Source: Brevibacillus parabrevis (GTDB lineage: Bacteria; Bacillota; Bacilli; Brevibacillales; Brevibacillaceae). Taken from it: a DNA stretch of 64,000 nt. The stretch lies in assembly GCF_003710905.1 (NCBI RefSeq), contig NZ_RHHV01000010.1:1-64000 (forward strand), written 5' to 3'. Under the pieces are notes generated by a model. It did not search any database and was not told the origin of the DNA. It worked only from the letters and a program-made list of their open reading frames with translations. The stretch's first letter is position 1. Each line of letters begins with the position of its first letter. A program made the translations under genes and the position numbers. Shown piece by piece: positions 7,642-16,089 of this stretch.

Positions 7642-8661
7642 ATGAAGGGTTGGCAACAGTTTTGGCGTCAGCTTTCTCTGTTTGGTCTGCTGGCGCTGGT
7701 GTTAACCGGGTGTGGCAAAGATGAGCTCTCAGCGCTCAAGCCTTCCGGCCCGGTTGCTTCGATGCAGTATGACCTGATGAAGCTGTCCTCCGCTATCATG
7801 ATCGGCGTCTTCATTGTCGTTATGCTGATCTTTACGTACGTCCTTATCCGATACCGTAAGCGTCCAGGACAGCAAGGCGTTCCAAAGCAGGTCGAAGGCA
7901 ATCATGCACTTGAGATTCTTTGGACAGTAATTCCTTTCCTGCTCCTGATTGTGATGGCGATTCCAACCGTTACAACCGGTTTCGCCCTGCACAAGGAATT
8001 TCCAAAAGAGGAAGCGCTTCAAGTGAAGGTAACCGCTCACCAGTTCTGGTGGGAGTTCGAGTATCCGGATCTGGGAGTAGCAACCGCACAAGACCTGGTT
8101 CTGCCAGTTGGCAAAAAGGTTCAGTTCCAAGTGACCTCTGCTGACGTTATGCACGCATTCTGGATTCCTGCTCTGGGCGGTAAAATCGATACCAACCCGG
8201 GACAAGAAAACAAGATTTGGCTGCAAGCAGACAAAACAGGTATTTTCTACGGAAAATGCGCGGAGCTCTGTGGAGCGTCCCATGCCTTGATGGACTTCAA
8301 GGTAGAAGTAATGGACCAGACTGCATTTGACAGCTGGGCAAACGGCATGAAGGGCGTTCAGTCCAAAGAGCCGGTAGCCGCTACAGCTCCAAGTGCTGCA
8401 CAAGGTCAAGAAATCTTCAACAAAAGCTGTCTCGGCTGTCACGCCATCGCTGGAAAAGGCGGAAAACTGGGTCCAAACCTGACCAACTTCGCAGATCGCG
8501 AACGCGTAGCAGGTATTCTTGCCCACACGCCTGAAAATCTGGCAGAGTGGCTCAAAGATCCGCAAAAGGTAAAACCGGGCAACAACATGCCTAACCTCAA
8601 CCTCGACGATGCACAAGTGAAAGCGCTTGTAGAGTACATGTCTACACTCAGCGTGAAGTAA
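7642..8661 (+). CDS. ctaC: Cytochrome c oxidase subunit II with fused cytochrome c (caa3 type)
   Basis: A 339-residue lipoprotein. The lipobox is LVLTGC with the acylated cysteine at residue 24, followed by two membrane helices (about 49-71 and 92-112). The CuA domain carries the CAELCGASHALM copper site near residues 206-217. A C-terminal cytochrome c domain contains CLGCH at about 263-267, with a likely axial methionine near 316. It accepts electrons from cytochrome c and passes them to subunit I. It is the first gene of ctaCDEF, and a GAAAGAGGGG ribosome binding site precedes ATG 7642. The fused haem c domain identifies the enzyme as caa3 type. Confidence 0.97.
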   Translation: MKGWQQFWRQLSLFGLLALVLTGCGKDELSALKPSGPVASMQYDLMKLSSAIMIGVFIVVMLIFTYVLIRYRKRPGQQGVPKQVEGNHALEILWTVIPFLLLIVMAIPTVTTGFALHKEFPKEEALQVKVTAHQFWWEFEYPDLGVATAQDLVLPVGKKVQFQVTSADVMHAFWIPALGGKIDTNPGQENKIWLQADKTGIFYGKCAELCGASHALMDFKVEVMDQTAFDSWANGMKGVQSKEPVAATAPSAAQGQEIFNKSCLGCHAIAGKGGKLGPNLTNFADRERVAGILAHTPENLAEWLKDPQKVKPGNNMPNLNLDDAQVKALVEYMSTLSVK

Positions 8662-8720
8662 CTACCGTAATGAAATGACATTTCGTCATAGGCAGTGACG
8701 CTTAAAAAGGAGGTAAACCT

Positions 8721-10568
8721 GTGTCTGCACATGCTTCTCACGCACCCGCACCAAAACGTTCAGGGCTGTGGGACTGGCTCACGACAGTGGATCACAAGAA
8801 GATCGCGATCCTGTACTTGATTGCCGGTGGTATTTTCTTTCTCGCCGGTGGTTATGAGGCCCTGTTGATCCGTTTGCAGTTGATGTATCCAGAAGCTTCT
8901 GTAGTTGGTGCCAAGACGTTTAACGAATTGATTACCATGCACGGCACGACGATGATTTTCTTGGCGGTCATGCCAGTCATTTTCGCGCTGATGAACGCAG
9001 TCGTTCCGCTTCAAATCGGAGCGCGCGACGTAGCATTCCCTTTTGTTAACGCTCTCGGCTTCTGGTTGTTCTTCTTCGGAGGAGTGCTCCTGAACACCAG
9101 CTGGTTCCTTGGCGGAGCACCAGATGCCGGATGGACATCTTATACCACTTTGGCTTTGAACCAATATAGCGGCCGCGGAGTAGACTTCTATGTTCTCGGT
9201 TTGCAAATTGCCGGTCTCGGTACGCTGATCGGTGGTATCAACTTCCTTGTTACCATCATCAACATGCGTGCTCCAGGGATGACATTCATGCGCATGCCAA
9301 TGTTCACCTGGGCGTCTTTTATTACATCCGGTCTGATTCTGTTCGCTTTCCCGGCGATTACAGTAGGTCTGGTTCTCTTGATGTTCGACCGTTTGTTTGG
9401 CGGTAACTTCTTCAACCCGGATGCGGGTGGTAACGTTGTCATTTGGGAGCACTTGTTCTGGATCTTCGGTCACCCCGAAGTATACATCCTGATTCTCCCG
9501 GCATTCGGTGTTATTTCTGAAATTATCTCCACCTTTGCAAGAAAGCGCCTGTTCGGTTACAGCTCCATGGTATTCGCAACTGCGCTGATCGGCTTCCTCG
9601 GCTTCATGGTGTGGGCTCACCACATGTTCACAACTGGTTTGGGCGCCATTGCCAACACGCTGTTCGGTCTGGCTACGATGCTGATTGCGGTACCTACGGG
9701 TATTAAAATCTTTAACTGGCTTTTGACCATGTGGGGCGGACAAATTCGCTTCCCTACCGCAAACTTGTTTGCAGTAGGCTTCATTCCGACATTTACGATC
9801 GGTGGTATGACAGGGGTTATGCTCGCGGTTCCGCCAGCTGACTACCAATACCATGACAGCTACTTCGTAGTAGCTCACTTCCACTACGTTATCGTAGGGG
9901 GTCTCGTCTTCGGTCTGTTCGCCGGTCTTTACTACTGGTGGCCGAAAATGTTCGGTAAAATGCTGAATGAAACAATCGGTAAATGGAACTTCTGGACGTT
10001 CTTCATCGGTTTCCATCTTACCTTCTTCCCGCAACACTTCCTTGGTCTGATGGGGATGCCGCGCCGCGTCTTCACATACCTGAAAGGTCAGGACCTGGAT
10101 GTAGGGAACTTTATCAGTACCATCGGTGTATTCGGTATGACGATCGGTACAATCCTGTTCCTCATCAACGTTGTCGTTGCAGCAAAAGGCAAACGCGCAC
10201 CTGCGGACCCGTGGGATGGACGCTCGCTGGAGTGGACAATTCCGTCGCCGCCGCCTGAGTACAACTTTGCCCAAACACCTCTGGTGCGTGGTCTGGATGC
10301 ATTCTGGATCGAGAAAATGGCTGGCAACAAAGGCATGACACCTGCTGAACCGCTCGGTGACATCCACATGCCATCGCCATCGTTCCTGCCGTTCCTGATG
10401 TCCGTCGGTCTGTTCATTGCAGGCTATGGCTTCATGTACCACAACTACGTTGTAGTAGCGATCGGCTTGATTTTGACTTTCGGATGTATGTTCGCACGTT
10501 CTGTAAAAGACGATCCTGGTTATCATATTCATGAGGATGAAATCGAAGAGAAAGGGGTTAAGGCTTAA
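8721..10568 (+). CDS. ctaD: Cytochrome c oxidase subunit I (caa3 type)
   Basis: A 615-residue haem-copper oxidase core subunit, which reduces oxygen to water and pumps protons. Visible metal ligands include the haem a histidine in TMHGTTMIF, the CuB histidine and cross-linked tyrosine in HPEVYILILPAFG, the CuB pair in AHHMFTTG, and the haem ligands in VVAHFHYVIVGG. The start is GTG 8721 behind an excellent AAAGGAGGT site. The C-terminal extension with extra helices is as expected for Bacillus-type CtaD. The gene overlaps ctaE by one base (TAATG). Confidence 0.98.
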   Translation: MSAHASHAPAPKRSGLWDWLTTVDHKKIAILYLIAGGIFFLAGGYEALLIRLQLMYPEASVVGAKTFNELITMHGTTMIFLAVMPVIFALMNAVVPLQIGARDVAFPFVNALGFWLFFFGGVLLNTSWFLGGAPDAGWTSYTTLALNQYSGRGVDFYVLGLQIAGLGTLIGGINFLVTIINMRAPGMTFMRMPMFTWASFITSGLILFAFPAITVGLVLLMFDRLFGGNFFNPDAGGNVVIWEHLFWIFGHPEVYILILPAFGVISEIISTFARKRLFGYSSMVFATALIGFLGFMVWAHHMFTTGLGAIANTLFGLATMLIAVPTGIKIFNWLLTMWGGQIRFPTANLFAVGFIPTFTIGGMTGVMLAVPPADYQYHDSYFVVAHFHYVIVGGLVFGLFAGLYYWWPKMFGKMLNETIGKWNFWTFFIGFHLTFFPQHFLGLMGMPRRVFTYLKGQDLDVGNFISTIGVFGMTIGTILFLINVVVAAKGKRAPADPWDGRSLEWTIPSPPPEYNFAQTPLVRGLDAFWIEKMAGNKGMTPAEPLGDIHMPSPSFLPFLMSVGLFIAGYGFMYHNYVVVAIGLILTFGCMFARSVKDDPGYHIHEDEIEEKGVKA

Positions 10569-11194
10569 TGGCTACACATCACGCAAATGCAGTTTTACCT
10601 GATGAACCGGAAAAAGCCACCCTTGAAGGCAAGAACAAGATTCTTGGCTTCTGGCTCTTCCTTGGTGGAGAGACTGTTCTTTTCGGTTCGTTGTTCGCAA
10701 CTTTTATCGCGCTGCGTGATCAAGCAAACGGCGGACCGACGTCCCAGCAACTGTTTGACATGCCGCTGGTTGCAGCTGCAACACTTCTTTTGCTTACCAG
10801 TTCGATGACAAGTGTTATGGCTACACTCGCTCTGCACAAGAAAAACTTGAAAATGATTCAAGTTTGGCTGACCATCACTGTATTGCTCGGTCTCGGATTC
10901 CTTGCCCTGGAGATTTATGAGTTTGTGCATTATGTGCATGAAGGACATAAAATCTCGACAAGTGCGTTCGGCTCTGCGTTCTACACATTGGTTGGCTTCC
11001 ACGGGGGTCACGTAGCGTTCGGGATTCTCTGGATCACTTTGTTGCAGTTGTCGGCAGTGAAGAAAGGCTTGACGGTAGTAACGGCTCCTAAGTTCTACCT
11101 GGCCTGCTTGTACTGGCACTTTATCGACGTAGTATGGGTATTCATCTTTACCGTGGTATATCTCATGGGTATGATCGGTGGAAAGGTGGGATAA
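10568..11194 (+). CDS. ctaE: Cytochrome c oxidase subunit III
   Basis: A 208-residue membrane protein with about five helices and the subunit III hallmarks LGFWLFLGGETVLFGSLFATF near the N-terminus and the conserved FYTLVGFHGGHVAFG motif around residues 137-151. It stabilises the catalytic core of the oxidase. Its ATG overlaps the last base of the ctaD stop, so it is translationally coupled. The length is normal for the bacterial five-helix form. Confidence 0.97.
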   Translation: MATHHANAVLPDEPEKATLEGKNKILGFWLFLGGETVLFGSLFATFIALRDQANGGPTSQQLFDMPLVAAATLLLLTSSMTSVMATLALHKKNLKMIQVWLTITVLLGLGFLALEIYEFVHYVHEGHKISTSAFGSAFYTLVGFHGGHVAFGILWITLLQLSAVKKGLTVVTAPKFYLACLYWHFIDVVWVFIFTVVYLMGMIGGKVG

Positions 11195-11197
11195 TCT

Positions 11198-11515
11198 ATG
11201 GGAGCACACGCTCATAATGAAGAGGTACGCAAGCCGAAAGTAAAACACGACGGTCCAAAAAGACACGTTGTAGCTTTCATCGGATCTCTCGTATTGACCG
11301 CACTTGCATTTATTGCTGTTGCGTATGAAGTGATTCCGGTAGGTTTTACCGTACCGTTCATCGTCGTCTTGGCTTTCATCCAGGCGTTCTTCCAACTGTT
11401 TGTTTGGATGCACATGGATCAAAAAGGCCACGAGTTCGCACGGATCAGCATTTTCGCCGGGCTGTTCGTGATCCTGCTTGCAGTAATCGTCTTCGTTTAC
11501 TGGGTGTGGATCTAG
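11198..11515 (+). CDS. ctaF: Cytochrome c oxidase subunit IV
   Basis: A 105-residue protein with a charged, histidine-containing N-terminus and three membrane helices. It carries the FIQAFFQLFVWMHMDQKGHEF segment that marks bacterial subunit IV (CyoD/CtaF family). It lies three bases after ctaE and closes the structural operon. Two terminators follow in tandem, so transcription is likely to stop here and not enter the paa genes. Confidence 0.95.
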   Translation: MGAHAHNEEVRKPKVKHDGPKRHVVAFIGSLVLTALAFIAVAYEVIPVGFTVPFIVVLAFIQAFFQLFVWMHMDQKGHEFARISIFAGLFVILLAVIVFVYWVWI

Positions 11516-11532
11516 AACGCTTGGCAAGGGCA

Positions 11533-11567
11533 AGAGGGCAGACCAAAAGTCTGTCCTCTTTTTTTCG
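11533..11567 (+). terminator. First terminator after ctaF
   Basis: AGAGGGCAGAC and GTCTGTCCTCT form a nearly perfect stem around CAAAA, followed by a run of eight T. Confidence 0.92.
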
Positions 11568-11603
11568 GGCTGTCAGAAGTCATTTCTGGCAGCCATTTTT
11601 TTG
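11568..11603 (+). terminator. Second, tandem terminator after ctaF
   Basis: GGCTGTCAGAA pairs with TTCTGGCAGCC around GTCATT, followed by ATTTTTTT. It starts directly after the first terminator. Confidence 0.85.
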
Positions 11604-11697
11604 TACTATCGAGCGGGAATTGAGATAAGCATGGGATAGGAGCGGCTTTTCGGGAAGGGAGGGAGCAGACAGAGTTTTCTCGCTTTTTGAAAAATAC

Positions 11698-11726
11698 TTG
11701 CACCTATCTACAAGGCTTTATATAAT
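11698..11726 (+). promoter_or_regulatory. Sigma-A promoter of the first paa operon
   Basis: TTGCAC (11698-11703), a 17-base spacer, then a perfect TATAAT (11721-11726). The start point would fall near 11733, just upstream of the palindromic operator. Confidence 0.8.
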
Positions 11727-11737
11727 AAAAATATCAA

Positions 11738-11758
11738 CATGCGTTAAAATAACGTTAT
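11738..11758 (+). promoter_or_regulatory. Predicted PaaX operator, copy 1
   Basis: CATGCGT-N7-ACGTTAT. From the fourth base on, 16 of 18 positions match the copy at 21406-21426, including the spacer TAAAAT. It lies just downstream of the promoter, where a bound repressor would block early transcription. Confidence 0.6.
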
Positions 11759-11813
11759 ATTATTAAGTCGTCACATATTTTGTGAAAATAAATGAATGAA
11801 AGCAGGGATCGCA

Positions 11814-12113
11814 ATGGTGAAATTGGTGGCAATTTATCGCAAGCCGGAAGATATCGAGGCTTTTGACAAGCACTATTTTGAAGTGCACGCTGCACTCGCT
11901 GAGAAAATGCCTGGCTTGATCAAGATGGAGGTAAGCAAAGTATACGGCACGCCGATGGGCGAATCCGATCTGCATCTGCTCGCAGAAATGTACTTTGAAA
12001 CGAAGGAAGCCTTGTTGGAAGCGTTGTCATCTCCAGAGGGGCGTGCAGCAGGAAAAGACTTGCGCGGTTTTGCAGGCCAAGTAGTGTCCATGCATTTTGC
12101 CGAAGTGGTTTAA
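11814..12113 (+). CDS. EthD-family small protein
   Basis: A 99-residue ferredoxin-fold (dimeric alpha-beta barrel) protein of the EthD family, starting MVKLVAIYRKPEDIEAFDKHYFEVH, with the conserved early tyrosine, phenylalanine and HA positions. EthD-like proteins accompany many degradation clusters, often without a defined reaction. The preferred start is ATG 11814, because MVKLV is the normal beginning of the fold; ATG 11796 is possible. It is the first gene of the operon that encodes the paa beta-oxidation enzymes, and the next gene begins 3 bases after it. It may assist a CoA-ester step or detoxify an intermediate; this is inference. Confidence 0.8.
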   Translation: MVKLVAIYRKPEDIEAFDKHYFEVHAALAEKMPGLIKMEVSKVYGTPMGESDLHLLAEMYFETKEALLEALSSPEGRAAGKDLRGFAGQVVSMHFAEVV

Positions 12114-12116
12114 CGT

Positions 12117-12578
12117 ATGGGAACAAAATCGTTTGTTGACGAGCGCGAGCTGCATCATAAACATTACGACGAGATTTGCGAAAAGCTGAAACAAGACCAG
12201 TTCGCCCAGTTTTTGGGAGTCAAGCTGATCGAGCTTGGCGAGGGGACTGCGACAGCAGAGGTGACGGTGGCCGATCATATGTTGAATGCGCACGGTACAG
12301 CGCACGGCGCCATCATTTTCTCCCTGGCTGATTTTGTTTTTGCCGCAGCCTGTAACTCCTACGGAAAAACATCTGTTGCGCTCTCGATGAACATCGGATT
12401 TTTGGCCGCAGCAATGAAAGGAAACCGGCTTGTGGCAACGGCTACGGAAGAGAAGAAGAACAACCGGACAGCCTGGTACCGCATCCGCGTAGAATCCGAG
12501 CACGGCCTGGTAGCGACATTGGACGCACTGGCTTATCGGAAAAATGAATACTTCATTTCGCTGGACGACAAGGAATAA
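12117..12578 (+). CDS. paaI: PaaI-type hotdog thioesterase
   Basis: A 153-residue hotdog-fold acyl-CoA thioesterase. The PaaI family core is visible as LNAHGTAHGAIIFSLADFVFAAACN (about residues 56-80), where the HG..HGA loop and the following aspartate lie in the active site. PaaI enzymes release CoA from ring-hydroxylated or dead-end phenylacetyl-CoA derivatives, which protects the CoA pool when the pathway stalls. It follows the EthD gene by 3 bases and so is likely coupled. A second PaaI-like gene follows, so assigning this one as PaaI proper rests on the better motif match. Confidence 0.82.
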   Translation: MGTKSFVDERELHHKHYDEICEKLKQDQFAQFLGVKLIELGEGTATAEVTVADHMLNAHGTAHGAIIFSLADFVFAAACNSYGKTSVALSMNIGFLAAAMKGNRLVATATEEKKNNRTAWYRIRVESEHGLVATLDALAYRKNEYFISLDDKE

Positions 12579-12600
12579 CCAAATGCACACACAAAACGGA

Positions 12601-12637
12601 GAAAGGAAGCCGAATGCCGCGTGCACAGGCTCCTTTC
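12601..12637 (+). other. Stem-loop between the two thioesterase genes
   Basis: GAAAGGA-A-GCC can pair with GGCTCCTTTC with one bulge. Only a weak CTGTTTC tail follows, so it is more likely an attenuator or mRNA stability element than a full terminator. Confidence 0.4.
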
Positions 12638-12674
12638 CCTGTTTCACGAGGATACCAGACACGGGGGCGAGAGG

Positions 12675-13067
12675 ATGACAGTGGAAATCCGCAATCGATT
12701 CAATCACTACCTGGGCATAGAAGTCGTACACCGAGATGAGCAGGGCTGCAAGGTAGCACTGAAAATTCGCCCTGAACTGTTCAACAGCATAGATGGGGTC
12801 GTACATGGTGGCGTGACGGCGACGTTGGCTGACGTAGCGATGGGACATGGAGCTGCGCCACATGTAGACGGCGTGCAGCAATGCGTTACGGTAGAGAGCA
12901 AAATTCAATATTTGTACCCTGCCCGCGGGGAGAGGCTGGAAGCTGAGTCTCGCGTTTTGAAGCAGGGCAAGAGCCTGATCATTATGGAGGCGCGCGTCAC
13001 CTGTGACGGCAAGCTCGTTGCTTTTGCCACGGGAACGTATGCGCGGGTCAATCCGAATCGAAGCTAA
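12675..13067 (+). CDS. Second hotdog thioesterase, PaaI family
   Basis: A 130-residue hotdog protein with the PaaI signature INS..GVVHGGVTATLADVAMGHGA (about residues 38-60), where the HGG loop and the aspartate are expected at the active site. The likely start is ATG 12675, placed after GGGGGCGAGAGG. An in-frame GTG at 12621 would add a leader unrelated to the fold. It probably hydrolyses aryl- or medium-chain acyl-CoA esters. Together with the preceding gene and the FlK-like gene at 20952, the operon carries three thioesterases, an unusually large number for one pathway. Confidence 0.78.
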   Translation: MTVEIRNRFNHYLGIEVVHRDEQGCKVALKIRPELFNSIDGVVHGGVTATLADVAMGHGAAPHVDGVQQCVTVESKIQYLYPARGERLEAESRVLKQGKSLIIMEARVTCDGKLVAFATGTYARVNPNRS

Positions 13068-13097
13068 AGAGAATGGTTGCACGAGGAGGGGATAGAA

Positions 13098-13880
13098 GTG
13101 GAAGAAACGGTTCGCTTTGAACGAGACGGCCATGTGGCGATCATCACGCTCAACCGTCCGGATGAGCTGAATGCACTGAACTACGCTACATTGGAGCGGC
13201 TGGGTGATCTGATTGAACAAGTGCGGCTTGATTCAAAAGACATTCGGGTGCTGCTGATAAAAGGCGAAGGCCGGGCGTTTTGCGCAGGAGCTGATTTGAA
13301 AGAGCGGCGCACGCTGAACGAACAGCAAGTCCGCAGAAACGTCCGCAAAATTCGCGATGTGTTCACTGCGCTGGAACGATTGCCGCAGCCGACGATCGCG
13401 TTGATCAACGGCTTCGCTTTCGGTGGTGGATTTGAACTAGCGCTCGCTTGTGATTTCCGCTACGCCGTGGAGGAAGCGAAAATGGGGCTGACCGAGGTCA
13501 GTCTGGGCATCATTCCCGGAGCGGGCGGAACGCAGCGTCTGTCGCGTTTGATCAGTCCGGCGAAGGCGAAGGAACTGATTTTGACAGCCCGGCGCATTCA
13601 GGCGAACGAAGCTTGCCGCTTGGGGATATTGAATGGAGTTGCGCAAGACGGGGAACAATTGCTGGAGCTGGCAATGGGGCTGGCCCAAGAGATTCTCGGC
13701 AACGCACCGCTCGCCGTCTATCAGGCAAAGGCGGCCATCGACCGCGGAAGCAGCGTCGATTTGCAAACAGGGCTGGACGTGGAAACGATGTGCTATGAAG
13801 TCATTATCCCAACGAAAGACCGCCTGGAAGCGCTGGAAGCTTTCCGCGAAAAAAGAAAGCCTGTATTCAAGGGAGAATAG
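13098..13880 (+). CDS. Enoyl-CoA hydratase/isomerase family protein
   Basis: A 260-residue crotonase. The oxyanion-hole segment AFCAGADLKERR lies at about residues 61-72. Both catalytic glutamates of hydratases are in place, in FGGGFELALACD and LTEVSLGIIPGAGG. The start is GTG 13098, preceded by GAGGAGGGG; a TTG upstream is less likely. It belongs to the phenylacetate beta-oxidation set. Because paaF and paaG are separately recognisable, this third crotonase has no assigned step. It could perform the oxepin-CoA ring hydration normally done by the missing PaaZ hydratase domain, or a second hydration. Confidence 0.85.
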   Translation: MEETVRFERDGHVAIITLNRPDELNALNYATLERLGDLIEQVRLDSKDIRVLLIKGEGRAFCAGADLKERRTLNEQQVRRNVRKIRDVFTALERLPQPTIALINGFAFGGGFELALACDFRYAVEEAKMGLTEVSLGIIPGAGGTQRLSRLISPAKAKELILTARRIQANEACRLGILNGVAQDGEQLLELAMGLAQEILGNAPLAVYQAKAAIDRGSSVDLQTGLDVETMCYEVIIPTKDRLEALEAFREKRKPVFKGE

Positions 13881-13924
13881 GCGATAGCTACAAAGACATA
13901 ACGTGACGGAATGAGGGAAACGGC

Positions 13925-15253
13925 ATGATCTTTAATACAGAAATGGAAACGTTGTCAAGAGAAGAGCTGACAAAGCTTCAAGTGGAGCGTTTGAAAGAAA
14001 CGGTGGCGCGCGTCTACGAACGAGTGCCTTTTCATCAAAAAGCTTTTGACGAAGCAGGCGTAAAACCGGAAGATATCCAGTCCATCGAAGACATTCAGAA
14101 GCTGCCGTTCATGAAAAAAACCGATCTGCGAGAAAATTATCCGTTCAAGCTGTTCGCTGTGGACATGAAGGAAGTAGCGCGCATTCACGGTTCGTCCGGC
14201 ACAAAAGGCAAGCCGACTGTTGTAGGCTACACGAAGAAAGACCTGGAAAACTGGGCGGAAATCGTCGCTCGCGCCATTTGCTGTGCGGGCGGCCAGCCAG
14301 GGGATATTTTCCACAACGCTTACGGTTATGGCCTGTTTACGGGCGGTCTTGGCCTGCATAACGGAATCGAGCACATGGGCGCGGTAGCGGTTCCTGTATC
14401 CGGGGGCAATACTTCCCGGCAAATTACACTAATTGAGGACTTCCAGCCACGCGGGATTGCAGCCACTCCGTCTTACGTGCTCAACATCGTCGAAGAAATG
14501 AAAAAGCAAGGCATAAACCCGCGGGAGACAAGCGTGAAGTACGGCATTTTCGGGGCCGAGCCATGGTCGGAGGAAATGCGCGTTCAGCTCGAAGAAGCGC
14601 TCGACATCAAGGCGGTGGACATTTACGGATTGAGCGAGGTCATGGGACCGGGCGTATCGATCGAATGCCACGAGGCCCAGGATGGCTTGCACATTGCGGA
14701 AGATCATTTCTACGCAGAAATCATCGACCCGAATACAGGTGAAGTGCTGCCGCATGGACAAGAAGGTGAGCTTGTCTTCACTTCCCTGACGAAAGAAGCA
14801 TTCCCTGTCATTCGTTATCGCACAGGAGATATCGCATCGCTCAACCCGGAACCCTGTAAGTGTGGCCGCACCACCATGCGCATGTCCCGCATCAAAGGCC
14901 GTGTAGACGATATGCTCATCATTCGCGGCGTCAATGTGTTCCCGACCGAGATCGAGTCTGTTTTGCTGACCTTCAACCAGTTGGCTCCGCACTATCAGGT
15001 AGTGATCGAGCGCGATGGTGCATTGGATCGCTTTGAGGTGCACTGCGAGCTGACCGAGAAGTACGCCAGTGAAATCAACGGAAATGAAAGCGCTGCGTTG
15101 TCGCATCTTGTAAAAGAGATCGGGCATATGATCAAAAATACATTGGGTGTGTCTGTCGTGCTGCGGATTCAACAACCAAATTCCTTGACGCGCAGCGAAG
15201 GAAAGGCGATTCGCATTGTGGACAATCGGGGCAAAGCCCAGGCAGCGATCTAG
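13925..15253 (+). CDS. paaK: Phenylacetate-CoA ligase
   Basis: A 442-residue adenylate-forming enzyme of the PaaK family. It activates phenylacetate with ATP and CoA to phenylacetyl-CoA, the entry step of the pathway. Motifs in order: P-loop-like HGSSGTKGKPT near residue 92, YGLSEVMGPG near 237, and the C-terminal hinge and lysine-loop region RTGDIASL and GRVDDMLIIRGVNVFP near 300-340. A cysteine/arginine cluster, PCKCGRTTMRMS, fits the group. The length is standard. A half-site resembling the paa operator (ATAACGT) occurs at 13898-13904 upstream, but without its partner. Confidence 0.96.
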   Translation: MIFNTEMETLSREELTKLQVERLKETVARVYERVPFHQKAFDEAGVKPEDIQSIEDIQKLPFMKKTDLRENYPFKLFAVDMKEVARIHGSSGTKGKPTVVGYTKKDLENWAEIVARAICCAGGQPGDIFHNAYGYGLFTGGLGLHNGIEHMGAVAVPVSGGNTSRQITLIEDFQPRGIAATPSYVLNIVEEMKKQGINPRETSVKYGIFGAEPWSEEMRVQLEEALDIKAVDIYGLSEVMGPGVSIECHEAQDGLHIAEDHFYAEIIDPNTGEVLPHGQEGELVFTSLTKEAFPVIRYRTGDIASLNPEPCKCGRTTMRMSRIKGRVDDMLIIRGVNVFPTEIESVLLTFNQLAPHYQVVIERDGALDRFEVHCELTEKYASEINGNESAALSHLVKEIGHMIKNTLGVSVVLRIQQPNSLTRSEGKAIRIVDNRGKAQAAI

Positions 15254-15306
15254 CTGGCGAGTTTCCTAACGACTCGACTACCTGCGAAAAAGGGTGTGAA
15301 CAGCGC

Positions 15307-16080
15307 ATGGCTTACGAATATATCAAAACGGCCAGCGAAGACGGTATCGGTATTATTACCTTGAATCGACCGAAGATTCTTAACGCACTGAATTTGCAGT
15401 TGATTGATGAGCTGGTCGCCGAGCTGGAACGGCTGGATCGGGACCCGGACATTCGCGTGATCGTGCTCACTGGCAATGACAAAGCGTTCGCAGCGGGAGC
15501 GGACATCAACGAAATGGCAGAGGCATCGGCAATCGAGATCATGAAGCGCGACCAGTTTGCCGTCTGGGATCGCATGTCGCTTATTTCCAAGCCGATCATC
15601 GGCGCTGTCAGCGGCTTCGTGCTGGGCGGCGGCTGTGAACTGATGATGAACTGCGATATCGTCATCGCTTCGGAGACAGCCGTCATCGGCCAGCCGGAAA
15701 TCAAGCTTGGCGTCATGCCGGGAGCGGGCGGAACGCAGCGGCTGACCCGTGCGGTGGGAATGCGCAAGGCAATGGAAATGCTGCTGACGGGAGAACCGAT
15801 ATCGGCCAAAGAAGCGTTGCGCTACGGGCTGGTCAATCGCGTCGTGCCAGTGGAGGCGTATTTTCAGGAAGCGCTCAAGCTGGCGAAGCAAATTGCCGTC
15901 CAGCCTCCGCTCGCTGTACAGGTGATCAAAAAGGCGGTGCACAAAGCCGAGGATTTGCCGCTTGCCGAGGGCATGGACTATGAACGCAACGGCTTTTATT
16001 TGCTGCTCGCCAGCGAGGATCGCAAGGAAGGAATGCAAGCTTTCCTGAACAAGCGCAAACCCCGGTTTACGGGTAATTAG
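15307..16080 (+). CDS. paaF: 2,3-dehydroadipyl-CoA hydratase (PaaF-type enoyl-CoA hydratase)
   Basis: A 257-residue crotonase with the full hydratase set: oxyanion segment AFAAGADINEMAE, and both catalytic glutamates in LGGGCELMMNCD (about residue 112) and IGQPEIKLGVMPGAGGTQR (about residue 132). In the pathway PaaF hydrates 2,3-dehydroadipyl-CoA before PaaH oxidises it. The gene is followed 9 bases later by paaG. Assignment to PaaF over a general crotonase comes from its place between paaK and paaG-paaH. Confidence 0.88.
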   Translation: MAYEYIKTASEDGIGIITLNRPKILNALNLQLIDELVAELERLDRDPDIRVIVLTGNDKAFAAGADINEMAEASAIEIMKRDQFAVWDRMSLISKPIIGAVSGFVLGGGCELMMNCDIVIASETAVIGQPEIKLGVMPGAGGTQRLTRAVGMRKAMEMLLTGEPISAKEALRYGLVNRVVPVEAYFQEALKLAKQIAVQPPLAVQVIKKAVHKAEDLPLAEGMDYERNGFYLLLASEDRKEGMQAFLNKRKPRFTGN

Positions 16081-16089
16081 GAGGCGGCC

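Noticed and set aside
7518-7724. A 68-codon frame in the ctaC leader.
   Set aside because: It overlaps the start of ctaC, has no ribosome binding site, and its end is ctaC read in another frame.
8760-10532. A 590-codon open frame on the minus strand opposite ctaD.
   Set aside because: The sense strand encodes a complete cytochrome oxidase subunit I. The antisense product has no fold-like pattern and no ribosome binding site.
13898-13904. An ATAACGT half-site before paaK.
   Set aside because: The matching ACGTTAT arm is absent and there is no promoter next to it, so it is probably chance.
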